Of a DNA stretch of 64,000 nucleotides, positions 46,737-58,964 are shown piece after piece. Source of the stretch: Pachypanchax playfairii (Eukaryota > Chordata > Actinopteri > Cyprinodontiformes > Aplocheilidae); contig SSNP01000084.1 in assembly GCA_006937955.1 (NCBI GenBank), positions 963,090-1,027,089 on the forward strand. Direction: 5' to 3'. The notes under the pieces were generated by a model. The model had not been told where the DNA came from. It did not search any database and worked only from the letters and a program-made list of their open reading frames with translations. Position numbers and translations under genes: made by a program. The number at the start of each line of letters is the position of its first letter. The stretch's first letter is position 1.

Positions 46737-47489
46737 TTAAAGCAGTACTTAGGAGCTTTCAGTTTAGGTTTATTTTGGCGGCGCCACTGGACAAAAGCGG
46801 TATTATTTTATGTGAACGAAGCCTGCATTTCCCATAAGCACCAGCGCGTAGCGTCATAAAATCCAGATACCCCGTCCGCCAGCAGTTGGATTGAACTACA
46901 TTACATTTTGGTTTCCAGTGGCTGAGTGAATGAACTGTCAACCTGGTGGCCAGTTATTACTTCCATGCAAATTTCCGAAAGCTGGCATTAGCATTTTGAT
47001 TTGAGAATAGAAAGATACTTACTAGTCCAGCAGGAACAGAGCCACGGCAGCATCAGTCGGAAATCCCTCCTCAACTTTGAGCTCACACCAGCTAGTGAAA
47101 GCCGGGCCTATGTTGATTCTTGACTGTCCTTTTATCCGGTTACTCTCCCTTTTTCTTTTTTTTGTCTCCTCAGACAAAACTTTTCGTTTTTTCGGGGCTT
47201 CTGCCATGTTAGCTGCAGTTGCGCGTAACAGGTCGCATCGAGTTCCGTGTTTATGACGAATGGGGAAAGGGGAAGTGACGTATACCGAAAAGCAGCCTAT
47301 CCATTCGTAGTTTTTTGTGTGGCAGGGTTCCCACCATCCTCCTCAAAGTTGTTTAGTGCCAGTGAAAGCGATACAGACCCCCTCAAGCCATGACAGAGGT
47401 GTCATTCAACTTGTTGTAAGTCGCCATATAATAACAGAAGTTATTAAACTATTTCATGAAGGTTGAAAAGTTACTTAGTGTTGGTTTAA
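46737..47489. mobile_element. MITE-like element carrying a short conserved-looking frame
   Basis: The left end TTAAAGCAGTACTTAGGAGC (from 46737) and the right end read on the minus strand, TTAAACCAACACTAAGTAAC (from 47489), form an imperfect inverted repeat. The 753-bp element is more G+C- and CpG-rich inside than the flanks. It holds a 61-codon minus-strand frame at 47022-47207, described separately. No target-site duplication was identified. Confidence 0.55.
47022..47207 (-). pseudogene. Short basic protein fragment inside a MITE
   Basis: The frame runs from ATG 47207 and encodes 61 residues: a Lys/Arg-rich start (APKKRKVLSEETKKRKRES) followed by INIGPAFTSWCELK and TDAAVALFLLD. I have the impression that a similar basic segment followed by a GPAFxxWxEL...TDAxxAxFLLD block occurs in many repeated, uncharacterised fish proteins linked to DNA transposons. 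The frame stops at FLLD, just where such proteins would continue, so this is probably a first-exon remnant. Function is unknown. Confidence 0.35.
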
Positions 47490-48488
47490 GATCTTTTTTT
47501 TGCTTTGATATTCGATTTTACTCTCTAATCTCTTTTTTCTCCTCCTTATCTACACATCACTAATGTTGGAATTCAATCTTTAACTATTGCTTTTGTGGAA
47601 CTTGTCAGTGTCATTTTATGTCCCACTCGTCAACCGCGGCCATATAAGCAAGACGGAATCTCACCTGTTTTGAAAGGTGGGCAGTTCATGTTGTCATTCT
47701 GAAACCAGCTTTAGACAAGCTTCAACATGATGATGTTAAATCTTGGTTGACATGTGAGTATTAGAAGCTCAATTGCAGTCTGGGATTTATTGTAATAGTA
47801 TTTTACATACTGTATACCAGTAGAATGGTCATGGTTCATGGGTCAGATTTGAGTTTGAAGCAGACAGATGGACGTGTTTACAGCTTGTTGTGTCATTTCC
47901 AGATGTCATAAATGAATCACATTTGCTAAAATGAAGCTTTTTACACACGTGTTAAACTGCATTTTGAACATGGTGGAGATTACGTGGTGGGTACAGTTTG
48001 TTTTGTTCTGTTTGACGGCAGGATTAGTCAAACTTTTATTGATGTTTTTCCTTCTGGTTTTATTTCACTTTTTACCAGAAATTATTACATTTTGAAGTCA
48101 ACCTGGACACGGATCCAACATTTTTTTTGTTTGTTTTTTTCCAGCCTTGACGCAAGTCTACAGACTCATACTGCTCTTGTTTGCATTGTGTTACTGGGCA
48201 GCAGTCCGTTGGTTGTAAACAGCAAGTTCACTGAAGAATTTCAGAGCTTTTGATTTATTTATTTTTTCTCAATAAAAACAGCTGCATCCTGTGAGGCAGT
48301 GCAACCCGGCAGGAGATAATCAGCCAGACAGATGATGAAACAAGCTTCAAATGTATCACCTTTTACTGGTAGCATTTGACACATCATGTAAACACGTATC
48401 AGAATAAATGAATAGCTGATTTTTTTTATTGAATTGTTTTTAATAAAATTTGGAGCAGATGCCAAAAAGAAGAAAAAAAAAACAATCC

Positions 48489-49318
48489 TAAAGGTGCAAT
48501 ATGGAATATTTTCATAAAAAGCAATATTTTTAATAAAATAATGCCTCCACGGGGTGTTTAGAGGGTTGTAGAATGAAAATACACTATTTTGCTTTAAAAA
48601 TTGTATTCGAAATAAAAAATTATAAAATATTAATTTTGACGGGCACGACGTTGGCATTTTGTTTACATCTACCAGCCAATAGCTGACAGAGCAGCGGGCA
48701 CCATTTTGGGTTGCCTAACACTGTAAATAATCCAGCACAGTGAGGCTGGTACTGTGGAGTCTGCAGGTCAAGCAGCTGGAAGCACCGGGGACATGTGGTG
48801 ATTATATACCTTATTTGCTTGCCATAGAGGGTTTCCCAACATGTGAGGAGCAAGTTCTGTGTAGAAATGTTTTTATTAGCAGCTATTAGCAGCTAGCTAA
48901 CACGTAGCTGCAGCATGTGGCTGAAGTGGATGAGGAGCTTCGGGTCACTTTTTCGACCAGAAGACACACCACAGAGGATTTTATTGCTTTTTTTATTTTA
49001 TTGGAGGACAGAGGATCTTAAGAGGGACAATTATGAACTCTTTGCCACGGACTGAATTGATGACTGAGCTACAAACAGGTAGGAGCTGCTTTTATCAGAA
49101 TCAATGTGTGATCATCGGGGCTGGAGAGCATGATTAGTGAGCTGAACTCATGATATTTTATTGTCCTGCTCAGATCGGGGATCAGAGTGGGTTTGATGAG
49201 GAATTTTGGTCGATTTCAGCAACAGAGCATGCCTGTGGGGGGGTTATGAGCCTGGCACCCATATGGCTGAAGGCTTTGTGCTGTTGTTGTTGTGTTCATG
49301 TTCCATATCCCACCTTTA
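48489..49318. mobile_element. MITE-like element
   Basis: The left end TAAAGGTGCAATATGGAATA (from 48489) pairs with the right end on the minus strand, TAAAGGTGGGATATGGAACA (from 49318), with only a few mismatches in 20 bases. The 830-bp interior has no transposase. Short frames inside (for example at 49150-49386) are chance. Confidence 0.6.
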
Positions 49319-51498
49319 ATACAATGTGGAAAAGTTTTTTATTGTTGTCTCTGGTATTTTGGCAACTGAACACTAAACCATGTTGAGACCTTTGGTCTAA
49401 TTTCTCTTCCAACATCCCTTTAGCACATCTGTCAGGGCAAGATCAACATAATATGCACATATACAAGTCCCCACACATCCCCTAACACTCCCATCAAAAA
49501 CATCAAATAAAGATGTGGTTCATATTATTTAATACAAGCGCATTAATTAATGTAATAAAACAAAACTTCTCAAATCAAAAGTAACAGAAAACAGCTTATA
49601 TTTCTCCCAGTGGCAAGTGCTGTAATTTACGAGGTGAAAATTTCACCCCAAAAGTTCATACCAGGACCATTTTTATTGTTACAAGAATCAAAAGTTTACT
49701 TATCCAAGCAGTGTGGGAAGATTGTTAATTATTCAGAAACAAATCAGCTCATGAACGTTGTAGTTTCAGACGTTGCCAACGATTGTGCTACTGGGCTTCA
49801 CGCAACCAGCAGGAGAAGCAGAAACGTGATAAAAAAGCCTGATAATACTTTCAGCCAAAACATAAATTTAATTTGTTTAAAAACAACATTCCGAACACTC
49901 TAGAAGAATTTGGGTCATGTGTTGTTTGTGTTTGAGAATATTCTCAGCTAACTATTAAAGTTGTTCGGTTTGCAATGCAAATAGTTAATTTGACTGAACA
50001 GTGTAGAAAAGACATGAGAAATGAGTTTGCACATATCACAGTTTACATATTTACGCGGTGCTTTTAAAAGTCAGATTAGAATGAGGATGGGCACCATTTC
50101 TAAAATAGCAACACATTACATTCATATCAATAATAATAAATGTCACGGCCAATCAGGTGTGTTTTCCTTGTTTTACATGTAACTGTTCCATTACAGCTCT
50201 CTGATTGGCTGGCCCAGCTGTGCAGTACCCCGTCTGTGATTGGCCAAACAGTCTGTCTCGCTCATTAGAGGGACATTGTTAGCTCATTAGCTGTGTACTT
50301 ATGCTACTTTTTTGTCTACTTTATATTTTAAAAACCTTTGAAATGTTTTTTTTTTTCTTTAAAGTTTTTGCTTTTAGTCAACTTTTGATTTAAGGTTATT
50401 GGTTTATGTTGAGCGGGCTTCTTTTGTGGACAGTTTGAGCAGATTTTTGTTTCTTTATTTTACTTTTGGTGTCATTTCATTTTCCTTTATTTTGAGTTTA
50501 TGGTGTTATGAACACAAATTATCATCTTTTTATGTTGTAGCCTCAAACAGAATCAATAAAAGCAAATCCTATTTTCCTTTGAAACATTTTCTCACTCCCT
50601 TATATAATTTTAATTAAATTTAAAATATTTTTTTCAAACTATCCTTTATAAATCTGAGTATCTTCTGTCTGCCGGTCCGCTAAAAGCTTCTTTGCCTGTT
50701 TCCGATAGAAGAGGTCTTTAAGTTGAACAATCAGGTGAAGAGCCGATATCTTCTAAGAACTTGCCATGTGTACTTTTGCGAGAAGATATTCCGTTACAGC
50801 AGTGCAAATCCAGGCTGAAAAACCCATCAGAGATGTAAGAGGATATAGTGTGATCCCTTGTTTCCACTGCTGAAAAAAAGGAGGGGAGTTTGTAGAATTG
50901 TAGTTGTGCTCATGAGGAGCAGATGAGGCACTTGGTGCTTTTCCTTGTGTAGTCAAACCCCGCTGTATTTATATGCTTCTCTAACAAAAGAAAATTCTCT
51001 CAAATGTTACTGAAATGCCTCACAAATCTGAAGCGTTACATTTAATTTTTATAGAACATAAGGTCAAGATTTGCCACCTTGTGATGTTTTTTAAAACTGC
51101 ACCCAAACGCTCGCAGTAATTAAACAGATTGTAAACTGTAAACATTTTCCTCCCTTATAAAGTTATTCAGCTACCTAATTGTGTTTAATTCGAACTATTA
51201 ATGGTGCTACAAAAAATCCTAATGTATTTCCATGTATTTGCAATGTTTTATAACTTGACGTGTTACTGCATGCGATAAAGGGTCCAATGGTTTGAGGAAG
51301 GGGCCTCTCCTCGTGATCCTCTGAGCCATAGAACTCTACTGATTTTCCATTCTATGATGGAAAACATGATGAGAACGCTTCTATTGGTTCAGTGCAATGA
51401 AAGTTTTCATTACCTCCATCCTTCCAACTTTGTTGCATAACAGCAAATGGAGGGATCTCTGTAAGTGACCACAGTGTAGAAAGTAGTATGTGCTCACT
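49319..51498. other. Intergenic DNA left of the Tc1 element
   Basis: A+T-rich, without conserved coding sequence. Three CCAAT-type motifs occur within about 100 bp near 50148-50245. I see nothing else. Confidence 0.45.
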
Positions 51499-51500
51499 TA

Positions 51501-53102
51501 CAGTGGGGCAAAAAAGTATTTAGTCAGCCACCAATTGTGTAAGTTCTCCCACTTAAAAAGATCAGAGAGGCCTGTAATTTTCATCATAGGTATACCTCAA
51601 CTATGAGAGACAAAATGAGGAAAAAAAATCCAGAAAATCACATTGTCTGATTTTTAAAGAATTTATTTGCAAATTATGGTGGAAAATAAGTATTTGGTCA
51701 CCTACAAACAAGTAAGATTTCTGGCTTTCACAGACCTGTAACTTCTTTAAGAGGCTCCTCGGTCCTCCACTCGTTACCTGTATTAATGGCACCTGTGTGA
51801 ACTCGTTATCAGTATAAAAGACACCTGTCCACAACCTCAAACAGTCACGCTCCAAACTCCACTATGGCCAAGACCAAAGAGCTGTCAAAGGACAACAGAA
51901 ACAAAATTGTAGACCTTCACCAGGCTGGGAAGACTGAATCTGCAATAGGTAAGCAGCTTGGTGTGAAGAAATCAACTGTGGGAGCAATTATTAGAAAATG
52001 GAAGACATACAAGACCACTGATAATCTCCCTCGATCTGGGGCTCCATGCAAGATCTCACCCCGTGGGGTCAAAATGATCACAAGAACAGTGAGCAAAAAT
52101 CCCAGAACCACACGGAGGGACCTAGTGAATGACCTGCAGAGAGCTGGGACCAAAGTAACAAAGGCTACCATCAGTAACACACTACGCCGCCAGGGACTCA
52201 AATCCTGCAGTGCCAGACGTGTCCCCCTGCTGAAGCCAGGACATGTCCAGGCCCGTCTGCGGTTTGCTAGAGAGCATTTGGATGATCCAGAAGAGGATTG
52301 GGAGAACATCATATGGTCAGATGAAACCAAAATAGAACTTTTTGGTAGAAACTCAACTTGTCGTGTTTGGAGGGGAAAGAATGCTGAGTTGGATCCAAAG
52401 AACACCATACCTACTGTAAAGCATGGGGGTGGAAACATCATGCTTTGGGGCTGTTTTTCTGCAAGGGGACCAGGACGACTGATCCGTGTAAAGGAAAGAA
52501 TGAATGGGGCCATGTATCGTAAGATTTTGAGTGAAAACCTCCTTCCATCAGCAAGGGCATTGAAAATGAGACGTGGCTGGGTCTTTCAGCATGACAATGA
52601 TCCCAAACACACCGCCCGGGCAACGAAGGAGTGGCTTCGTAAGAAGCATTTCAAGGTCCTGGAGTGGCCTAGCCAGTCTCCAGATCTCAACCCCTTAGAA
52701 AATCTCTGGAGGGAGTTGAAAGTCCGTGTTGCCCAGCGTCAGCCCCAAAACATCACTGCTCTAGAGGAGATCTGCATGGAGGAATGGGCCAAAATACCAG
52801 CAACAGTGTGTGAAAACCTTGTGAAGACTTACAGAAAACGTTTGACCTCTGTCATTGCCAACAAAGGCTATATAACAAAGTATTGAGATTAACTTTTGTT
52901 ATTGACCAAATACTTATTTTCCACCATAATTTGCAAATAAATTCTTTAAAAATCAGACAATGTGATTTTCTGGATTTTTTTTCCTCATTTTGTCTCTCAT
53001 AGTTGAGGTATACCTATGATGAAAATTACAGGCCTCTCTGATCTTTTTAAGTGGGAGAACTTACACAATTGGTGGCTGACTAAATACTTTTTTGCCCCAC
53101 TG
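51501..53102 (+). mobile_element. Full-length Tc1-like transposon
   Basis: The 1602-bp element is flanked by TA dinucleotides (51499-51500 and 53103-53104), the Tc1/mariner target duplication. Its ends are 200-bp inverted repeats (51501-51700 and 52903-53102) beginning CAGTGGGGCAAAAAAG; reading one against the complement of the other I found no difference. A single uninterrupted transposase frame lies between them. Long inverted repeats, about 1.6 kb length and the DD34E transposase place it in the Tc1 family near Sleeping Beauty- and Passport-type fish elements. Identical ends and an intact frame point to a recent insertion. Confidence 0.96.
51864..52886 (+). CDS. Tc1-like DD34E transposase, intact
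   Basis: A single frame of 340 codons plus stop, the usual length for fish Tc1 transposases. The order is: an N-terminal paired-like helix-turn-helix DNA-binding domain (about residues 5-110, with [20 protein letters not shown] and [13 protein letters not shown]), then the catalytic core. The acidic triad is complete: Asp153 in [10 protein letters not shown], Asp244 in [10 protein letters not shown] and Glu279 in [11 protein letters not shown], giving the 34-residue spacing of DD34E enzymes. [13 protein letters not shown] precedes the second Asp. The protein binds the inverted-repeat ends and catalyses cut-and-paste insertion at TA sites. No stop or frameshift is present. The ATG follows the left inverted repeat by 163 bp. 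Activity cannot be judged from sequence alone. Confidence 0.96.
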   Translation: MAKTKELSKDNRNKIVDLHQAGKTESAIGKQLGVKKSTVGAIIRKWKTYKTTDNLPRSGAPCKISPRGVKMITRTVSKNPRTTRRDLVNDLQRAGTKVTKATISNTLRRQGLKSCSARRVPLLKPGHVQARLRFAREHLDDPEEDWENIIWSDETKIELFGRNSTCRVWRGKNAELDPKNTIPTVKHGGGNIMLWGCFSARGPGRLIRVKERMNGAMYRKILSENLLPSARALKMRRGWVFQHDNDPKHTARATKEWLRKKHFKVLEWPSQSPDLNPLENLWRELKVRVAQRQPQNITALEEICMEEWAKIPATVCENLVKTYRKRLTSVIANKGYITKY

Positions 53103-53104
53103 TA

Positions 53105-53920
53105 CATGTAGCCTATATAACATGTTTTTGTGTTAAAGCCCAAAATGAAGATGAAGGCAATCAGCTAACTTCCTTCAGAAGTTGCAGTTTGATCAACCTG
53201 AATGCAGTCTGTGTCATGTGACCTCAGTTTCTTAACACTTCCTGTGATTTCCCTGAAAGGATACGGCTTTGAAACAAGCTTCCTACAAAATGGCACACGT
53301 CAACATTTATAGACCATGAAAGAGAGCAATGACACAAACACGACATCTCCCATGTACAAGAAATGAATACTGTAACATTTCATTTTAATTTAAGATTATA
53401 CAGCAAAAAAATCAAAATCAGTAAACAGAACCATCACATACAGCTTTCTTTTGTTAATACAAATTTAAAAACAGAATAGAAAACTTTCAGTACAATTCTG
53501 AAATCTAAATAGTTAATTTGGATAAAGTTAAAACAATGTGCACTTTAGAATTTGGCTATTTTAATGGTCACCATAAATAAATTCTCACTTTTATTTGTTT
53601 TTGGCTGCAAATGGGAAACGGGCCTTGTGACAAATCCTAACCAGCTGATTGGCCCTTGCTGTTATTCCAGGTGCAGGCGGTGTGCAATGCCATGTCTGGC
53701 ATGTGGAAAAGTGTTTCCGTTTGTCAAAAGCTTTGGCACTCCTGCACATTTCTCCAGAGGACACATCACACTGCAGCACCCAGCACGGAAAATGTGACTG
53801 TTGTCACAAACGCTTTCTTTTAAACTCTCATTTAGACGCAGTGTTGAGTTGAGAGGACTGCTGCATGGAGAAAGAGGTTCGAAACAATAATCTTAACAGC
53901 CTCATAATTCTACTTTAAAT
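53105..53920. other. Intergenic DNA between Tc1 and LINE
   Basis: A+T-rich DNA with overlapping short frames at 53552-53852 that lack family resemblance. I see nothing else in it. Confidence 0.4.
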
Positions 53921-53924
53921 TTTC

Positions 53925-55850
53925 GTTAGAGGCTCAGGTGAGGACAATGCAGCCTAAGCCAGTGTCCAAGTAGACGGTTGTGACAGGAAGGGCATCTGAT
54001 TTCAAACTTGTGCCAAACAAACAATGACGCTAGTCACAAATTTGATTTCCGGACAAGATCGGTCAATTGCTGGGTTAGCGATGACCACCACCAGAGCTGT
54101 TAACCTGCAGGGTGCTGATGAAAATTGGGCTACTGTGGGTTGAGGAAGGAGGAGAGAGGAAGGCTTGTTTGTAGACAAAGAGAGAATAGCAAAGTTGTGG
54201 AAAAACAGTAAGGCCAGAAGTCTAAGAGAAAGGAATGGAGTAGGAATTATCTTGAAAGAAGAGTTTGTTAAGAATGTTCTGGAGGCAAAAAGAGTCTCAG
54301 ATGGAGTGATGAGTCTAAAGCTGGAAATTAAAGGTGTTTTGTTTACAGTAATATTGTCAGTGGGGTGTGTCCCACAGGTAGGATGTGAGTAGGAAGAGAA
54401 GAAGAAATTATTTAGTGAGTTAGATGAAGTAATGCAGAGTATCCCCCAGAGGTGAGAAAGTGGTGATTGAAGGACACTTCAATGGAGATGTTCAATGACG
54501 TGTAGGAGTGTAAACAGAGAAGAAGTGGGACACTAAGGAAACAGAAGAGAGTAGACAGGAGGACAGAGAACAGCAGCGATAGGTGAAGGTAGCGCTAGAG
54601 AAGGTAGAGTATACCAGGTTGGACAATAAGGAAGGAGAGACTGATACAGGTTGTTGAAACAGAGAAAGAGAGATGGAAGAATGTGCAGCAGATTTAAGTG
54701 GTAAAGAATAAAGAGGGCAACGGGTTGACAAGAACCAGAAATGTGATCGGAAGATGGAAAGACTTTGGAGAGTTGATGAATGGGGAAAATGAGAGAGAAC
54801 AAAAGAGTAGATGAGGTAATCACTGTGGACCATGAAGTATCAAAGATTAGTAAAGATGAAGCATATGCCAGAGTACAGAGAGAGGAACTGTGGTACTGTA
54901 CGAGGAAGTCAAGAGCAGTAGAGAAGTATGTTAGAGTGGTGCAGAACATGTATGAGAGCTGTAAGGGGAAGATGAGATGTGCTGTAGGTGTGTCAGACGA
55001 GTTCAACATGGAGGTAAGACTGCATCAAGAATCAGCCTTGAGCCTCTTGTTTGCTGTGGTAAAGGACAGATTGACAAAATGAGGTCAGACAGGAATCTTC
55101 ATGGACCGGGATGTTTGCAGATGTTATTTGTAGTGGGAGCAGCTGGAGAAACATGTGGAGAGGTGGAGGTGCGCTGGAAAGAATAGGGATGAAGGTTAGC
55201 TGCAGCAACAGAGCATACATGTGTGGGAATGAGAGGGACACAAGTGGGACAGTGAGGCTACAGGGAGCAGAGACAAAGGAGGTGGAGGATTACTTAGAGT
55301 CATGTGACTTAGAGAAATGTGTGCAAACAGGTTGGAACAGGTGGAGGTAAGTGTCAGGAGTCATGTGTGATGGAAAAATATCAGTAAGAATGAAGGAAAG
55401 ATGGAGAAGAAAGTGGTGAGATCAGCCATGTTGTCTGATTTGAAGACGGTACCACTGAGGAAGGGACAGGAGACTCAGCTAGTGGTAACAGAAATGAACA
55501 TGTTGAGGTTCTTTTTTGGGAGTGACGAGGATGGACAGGATCAGGAATGAGAACATCAGAGGGACGACACATATTAGATGTTTTGGAGATAAAGTCAGAG
55601 AGACTGAGATGGTTTGGACATGTACAGAGGAAGGACAGTGGGTTTAGTGGGAAAAAGGACATTGAGGTGAGAACTGCCAGGCAGGAGGTCTAGAGGAAGA
55701 CCAAAGAGGAGATTTATGGATGTAGTGAAGGAGGACATGAGGTTGGTTGGTGTGAGAGAAGAAGATGCAGAGGACAGAGTTAGATGGAGATGGATGACTT
55801 GATGTGGCGACTCTTGAGGGGAGCAACCGAAAGGAAAATAAGACAGATTA
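53925..55850 (+). mobile_element. Degenerate RTE-X-like LINE
   Basis: Decayed pieces of a non-LTR retrotransposon lie in order on the plus strand. An endonuclease-region segment appears near 54165-54450, with NGVGIILKEEFVKNVLEAKR and RVSDGVMSLKLEIKG. Reverse-transcriptase and C-terminal pieces follow from about 54800 to 55800, with LKTVPLRKGQE, RFGHV-like and PGRRSRGRPKRRFMDVVKED motifs in shifting frames. The 3' end reads GATGTGGCGACTCTTGAGGG near 55800, a form shared by many fish RTE-X (Expander-like) elements. The upstream GACAGGAAGGGCATCTGA near 53985 also fits this family. Frameshifts and stops are many. Antisense frames up to 158 codons are shadows of the purine-rich sense strand. Confidence 0.7.
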
Positions 55851-55859
55851 AGGGAGGAC

Positions 55860-57590
55860 GGGGGTTTGAGGAGGAGACCAACAAGGTGTTGGTGGAGAAC
55901 AGGCAAACAGTTAAGGTTCAGGTGAATACAGATGCAGATTGTTTCCAGAAGCATGGTGAGTTTTAGACTTCTGAGAGATGTGTAACAAGTCAACAGGAGA
56001 CACAGTTAACTTCAATATTTTACTCCGGGAGCTATTTAAAGAACACTATGAGAACTAACCAAGACTTTCGGTCTTGGTCAAAGTGACCACAATAATCTGG
56101 AATATAGACACCGACAATGGCTGCCAAAAATACTATAGCAAATTGATGGCAGGTGTCATGGCTGAAACCTGGGAGAAGATGACTCTACCAGTGGGCGGAG
56201 CATCATGTGATCAGCCCACCGCACCACTTGAAAGGAAAGAGAAGAAGACAGGGAAAGAAAAAAGGGAGAAAGAAAGAGAGTAGGTTCTGTTAATGCCCAA
56301 CTTCAATATCAGTCTTTAAAATATCTGGATTGAAACATCTTCCTCCATTATGTTTGAGACATAATGGCTGCCAATGATAAAAAGTATGAACATGCAAATT
56401 TCTGAAATAAATGGCTTATTTAATCTCTACTGACAGGCCAACAAATACACTTGCACTCTACAACATTGAAGTAACTTTTTTGGGAACCATGCAGCTTTAA
56501 AACAACTGATGGTAAAGACAAGTGCCAATCTTGAATTCACCCCCCCTCCCTTCCAAAATCCATGCTTGTCGGGAGTCAAAGATTCTGCATGTTTCTCTTG
56601 ATTTATTGAACCAATTAGTAAAAGTTTTCTTATTTCCAGTCTGTAGAACCATGTTGAGTTTATATATTAGATTAGATTCTGCTTGTTTGGTACAAAAATG
56701 TTGCTTCAGAATAAAAGCTCTTTCTAACATTTGAAGACTCACATGTACCCGTTCAGCATATCCAGATCAAACACAACATATGTAAAAAAAAAAAAGAATC
56801 AGTTTAAATATGATATTTTTTTCCTTTGATGGATTTCTACTTGAGTCCCGTCAGTTTACTGAAGAGTTTTTATGCTTTTGAAATTGCTCAACGCTCACTG
56901 AATCCTCGCCTCAGCAGAAAATGCTGGTTTACTGTGTCATACATTGACATCCTCTGGCAGAGCTTTATGAACCACCAAGGAACGTGCTCTGGGCTTAAAA
57001 CCAGACCATCAGTGCCAGACTCATATAGCAAGTCTTTGGTGTGTGCCACGTGAACGATTCCAAGAACCTCAAACTAAATATCTCTGACACAGCTACAAGA
57101 GCGAACTTTGACTTATCCTTTTTCCCTAATAGCACATTATTTTTCCTGGCCTTACCAACATATTCTTAACCCTCTCACTCTCTGGTTTCCACATTGTGAG
57201 GCACACTGACGCAGAATCACGCAAAACCCTCCAGTTCTCTGACCCAGAAGAAAAGAAAATGATGCACGGCCTATTTTGTGTTGCAAAGCCTCATTTAAAA
57301 TAGTCCAAACTTTGATTAAAAAACAAAACAAAAGCTATTTCAAGTGTTAGACTTAAAGTGTTGACAGACTTTAAAAGGAAATGATATGTTAATGCTTCAT
57401 GTTGAACACATTTGAAAAGTAGTTCAGACAAACTTGGTATTTATAATACATTTTTTTCAAATGTTCCATCATTTACAAAAGATGTTTTTTTTATGAGCAG
57501 ATATAAAACATAAATATTGTTTGAATTCAATTTAAAAAAGAAAGAACTTCATGATTGAAAAATATTACTGATTTTTCTGTCTGTCCGTCC
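55860..57590. other. Intergenic DNA between two LINE fragments
   Basis: A+T-rich sequence with no conserved coding region. Short purine-rich stretches occur to about 56280; beyond that I see nothing distinctive. Confidence 0.4.
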
Positions 57591-57599
57591 ATCCTTCCA

Positions 57600-58200
57600 T
57601 CCTAGCTCAGGACAAGCTCTCCCAGCTCTGCCTACAGGTGGATCACAGACCTTCTCACCAACAGGAAGCAGCACGTGAGGCTGGGGAAACTGCTTTCAGA
57701 CCCCAGACCATCAGCACTGGATCTCCTCAAGGCTGCGTGTTTACTGCGTGTCCAGTCATCAGTCTGTCAAGCTCCTGAAGTTTGCAGATGACAACATTGG
57801 TCTCATCTCTGATGAGTACGTATACAGGAGTGAGACTGACCGTCTGGTGTCGTGGTGCAAGCTCAACAACCTGGAGCTTAATGCAGCTAAAAGAGTGGAG
57901 ATGATTGTGGACTTCAGAAAGAACTCATCTCCCCTCTACCCCCATCACCCTTAGAGAGTCTCCAGTGGACACAGAGGAGTCCTTCCAGCACCTTCTCAGG
58001 ACCTCAAGTGGGAGATGAACATCAGCTCTCTGACCAGAGGATGTACTTCCTGTAACAACGGAGGAAGTTCAACCTCCCGAAACTGATGATGCATTTCTAC
58101 TCCTGCATCATCGAGTCCATCTTCAGCTGCAGCTACAACCAAGGACAAGGACTGACTGCAGCTTATCATCTGCTCTGCTGAAGTGATTAGCTGCAACCTT
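57600..58200 (+). mobile_element. L2-like LINE reverse-transcriptase fragment
   Basis: Translation in shifting plus-strand frames gives WITDLLTNRKQHVRLGK-like sequence, then VKLLKFADDNIGLIS with the FADD catalytic box near 57778-57800, then RLVSWCKLNNLELNAAKRVE and VDFRKNS, and finally KLMMHFYSCIIESI near 58085-58115. This order is that of the RT domain of L2/Maui-type LINEs. The piece is truncated at both ends, lacks the segment just before FADD and has frameshifts, so it is a dead 5'-truncated copy. Tetranucleotide CCAT/CTGT-type runs border it (57580-57603 and 58257-58345). Confidence 0.7.
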
Positions 58201-58256
58201 CCTTCCCTTCAGGACCTGTACTATAAGGCCAAGTAGAACCTCATACATGTGTTATG

Positions 58257-58345
58257 TAAACAATTACATACCATCCATCCGTCTGTCTGTCCATTCATCC
58301 AAAGATGCATACATTCCATCCACCAATTTGTCCATCCATTCATCC
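58257..58345. repeat. Imperfect CCAT / CTGT tetranucleotide repeat
   Basis: Repeated CCATCCATC, GTCTGTCTGTC and CCATTCATC units lie just beyond the L2-like fragment; such runs are frequent at the tails of fish LINEs. Confidence 0.5.
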
Positions 58346-58964
58346 AAACAACATGCAAACACACAAATCCGTGTAGAAAAGTCTGAACATGGGAGTCAGA
58401 TATTTTGCCACAACCTAACAGCACTAACTGACTGCATCACAGTGCTGCCCACATTTTATAGGTTAGAATTCTATTAGGAAAAGTCTATTGCTAATAGGCA
58501 AATCCAGTAAAATACAATATAATAATTAAAAGGAAAAAAAAGTTTGCAGATAGTGTTTTTAAAGTTTTCTGACAAGAGTTTGCCTTGTCTGCTAAAGTTA
58601 GATAGACTAGTGAAGTGTCCCTCTGGCTGATCCAACCTAGTTCCAACCACAAGAAAGTAATCAAAGTGCAACAGGTAGAGAGTAGAATCTGTTGTCACTC
58701 TGGACCATGATTGAATGTCATTTGGAGCAGCTAAAGCACAAGTTTTATATACACATGTGGTCCTGGCATTCAGAGCTTTTGCTAACCACAACAATGTGCA
58801 GATTGTCAGACAAAAATCTGATAACATAAATGAAGTGTGTGCAAACATTATTAGTATTTTTTTAAACATATAATAACACGGACAAACTGACAAATGTTTA
58901 TTTTAAACAAGTTTAAAGGATTAAACTCATCACTTTCTTTACTTATTTGTGTACAAAATCCACA

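Noticed and set aside
51917..52513. 198-codon minus-strand frame
   Set aside because: It is the antisense shadow of the Tc1 transposase.
54533..55009. 158-codon and other long minus-strand frames at 54.5-56.0 kb
   Set aside because: They are Ser/Leu/Pro-rich frames antisense to the purine-rich LINE and have no motif; the sense strand carries the endonuclease and RT pieces.
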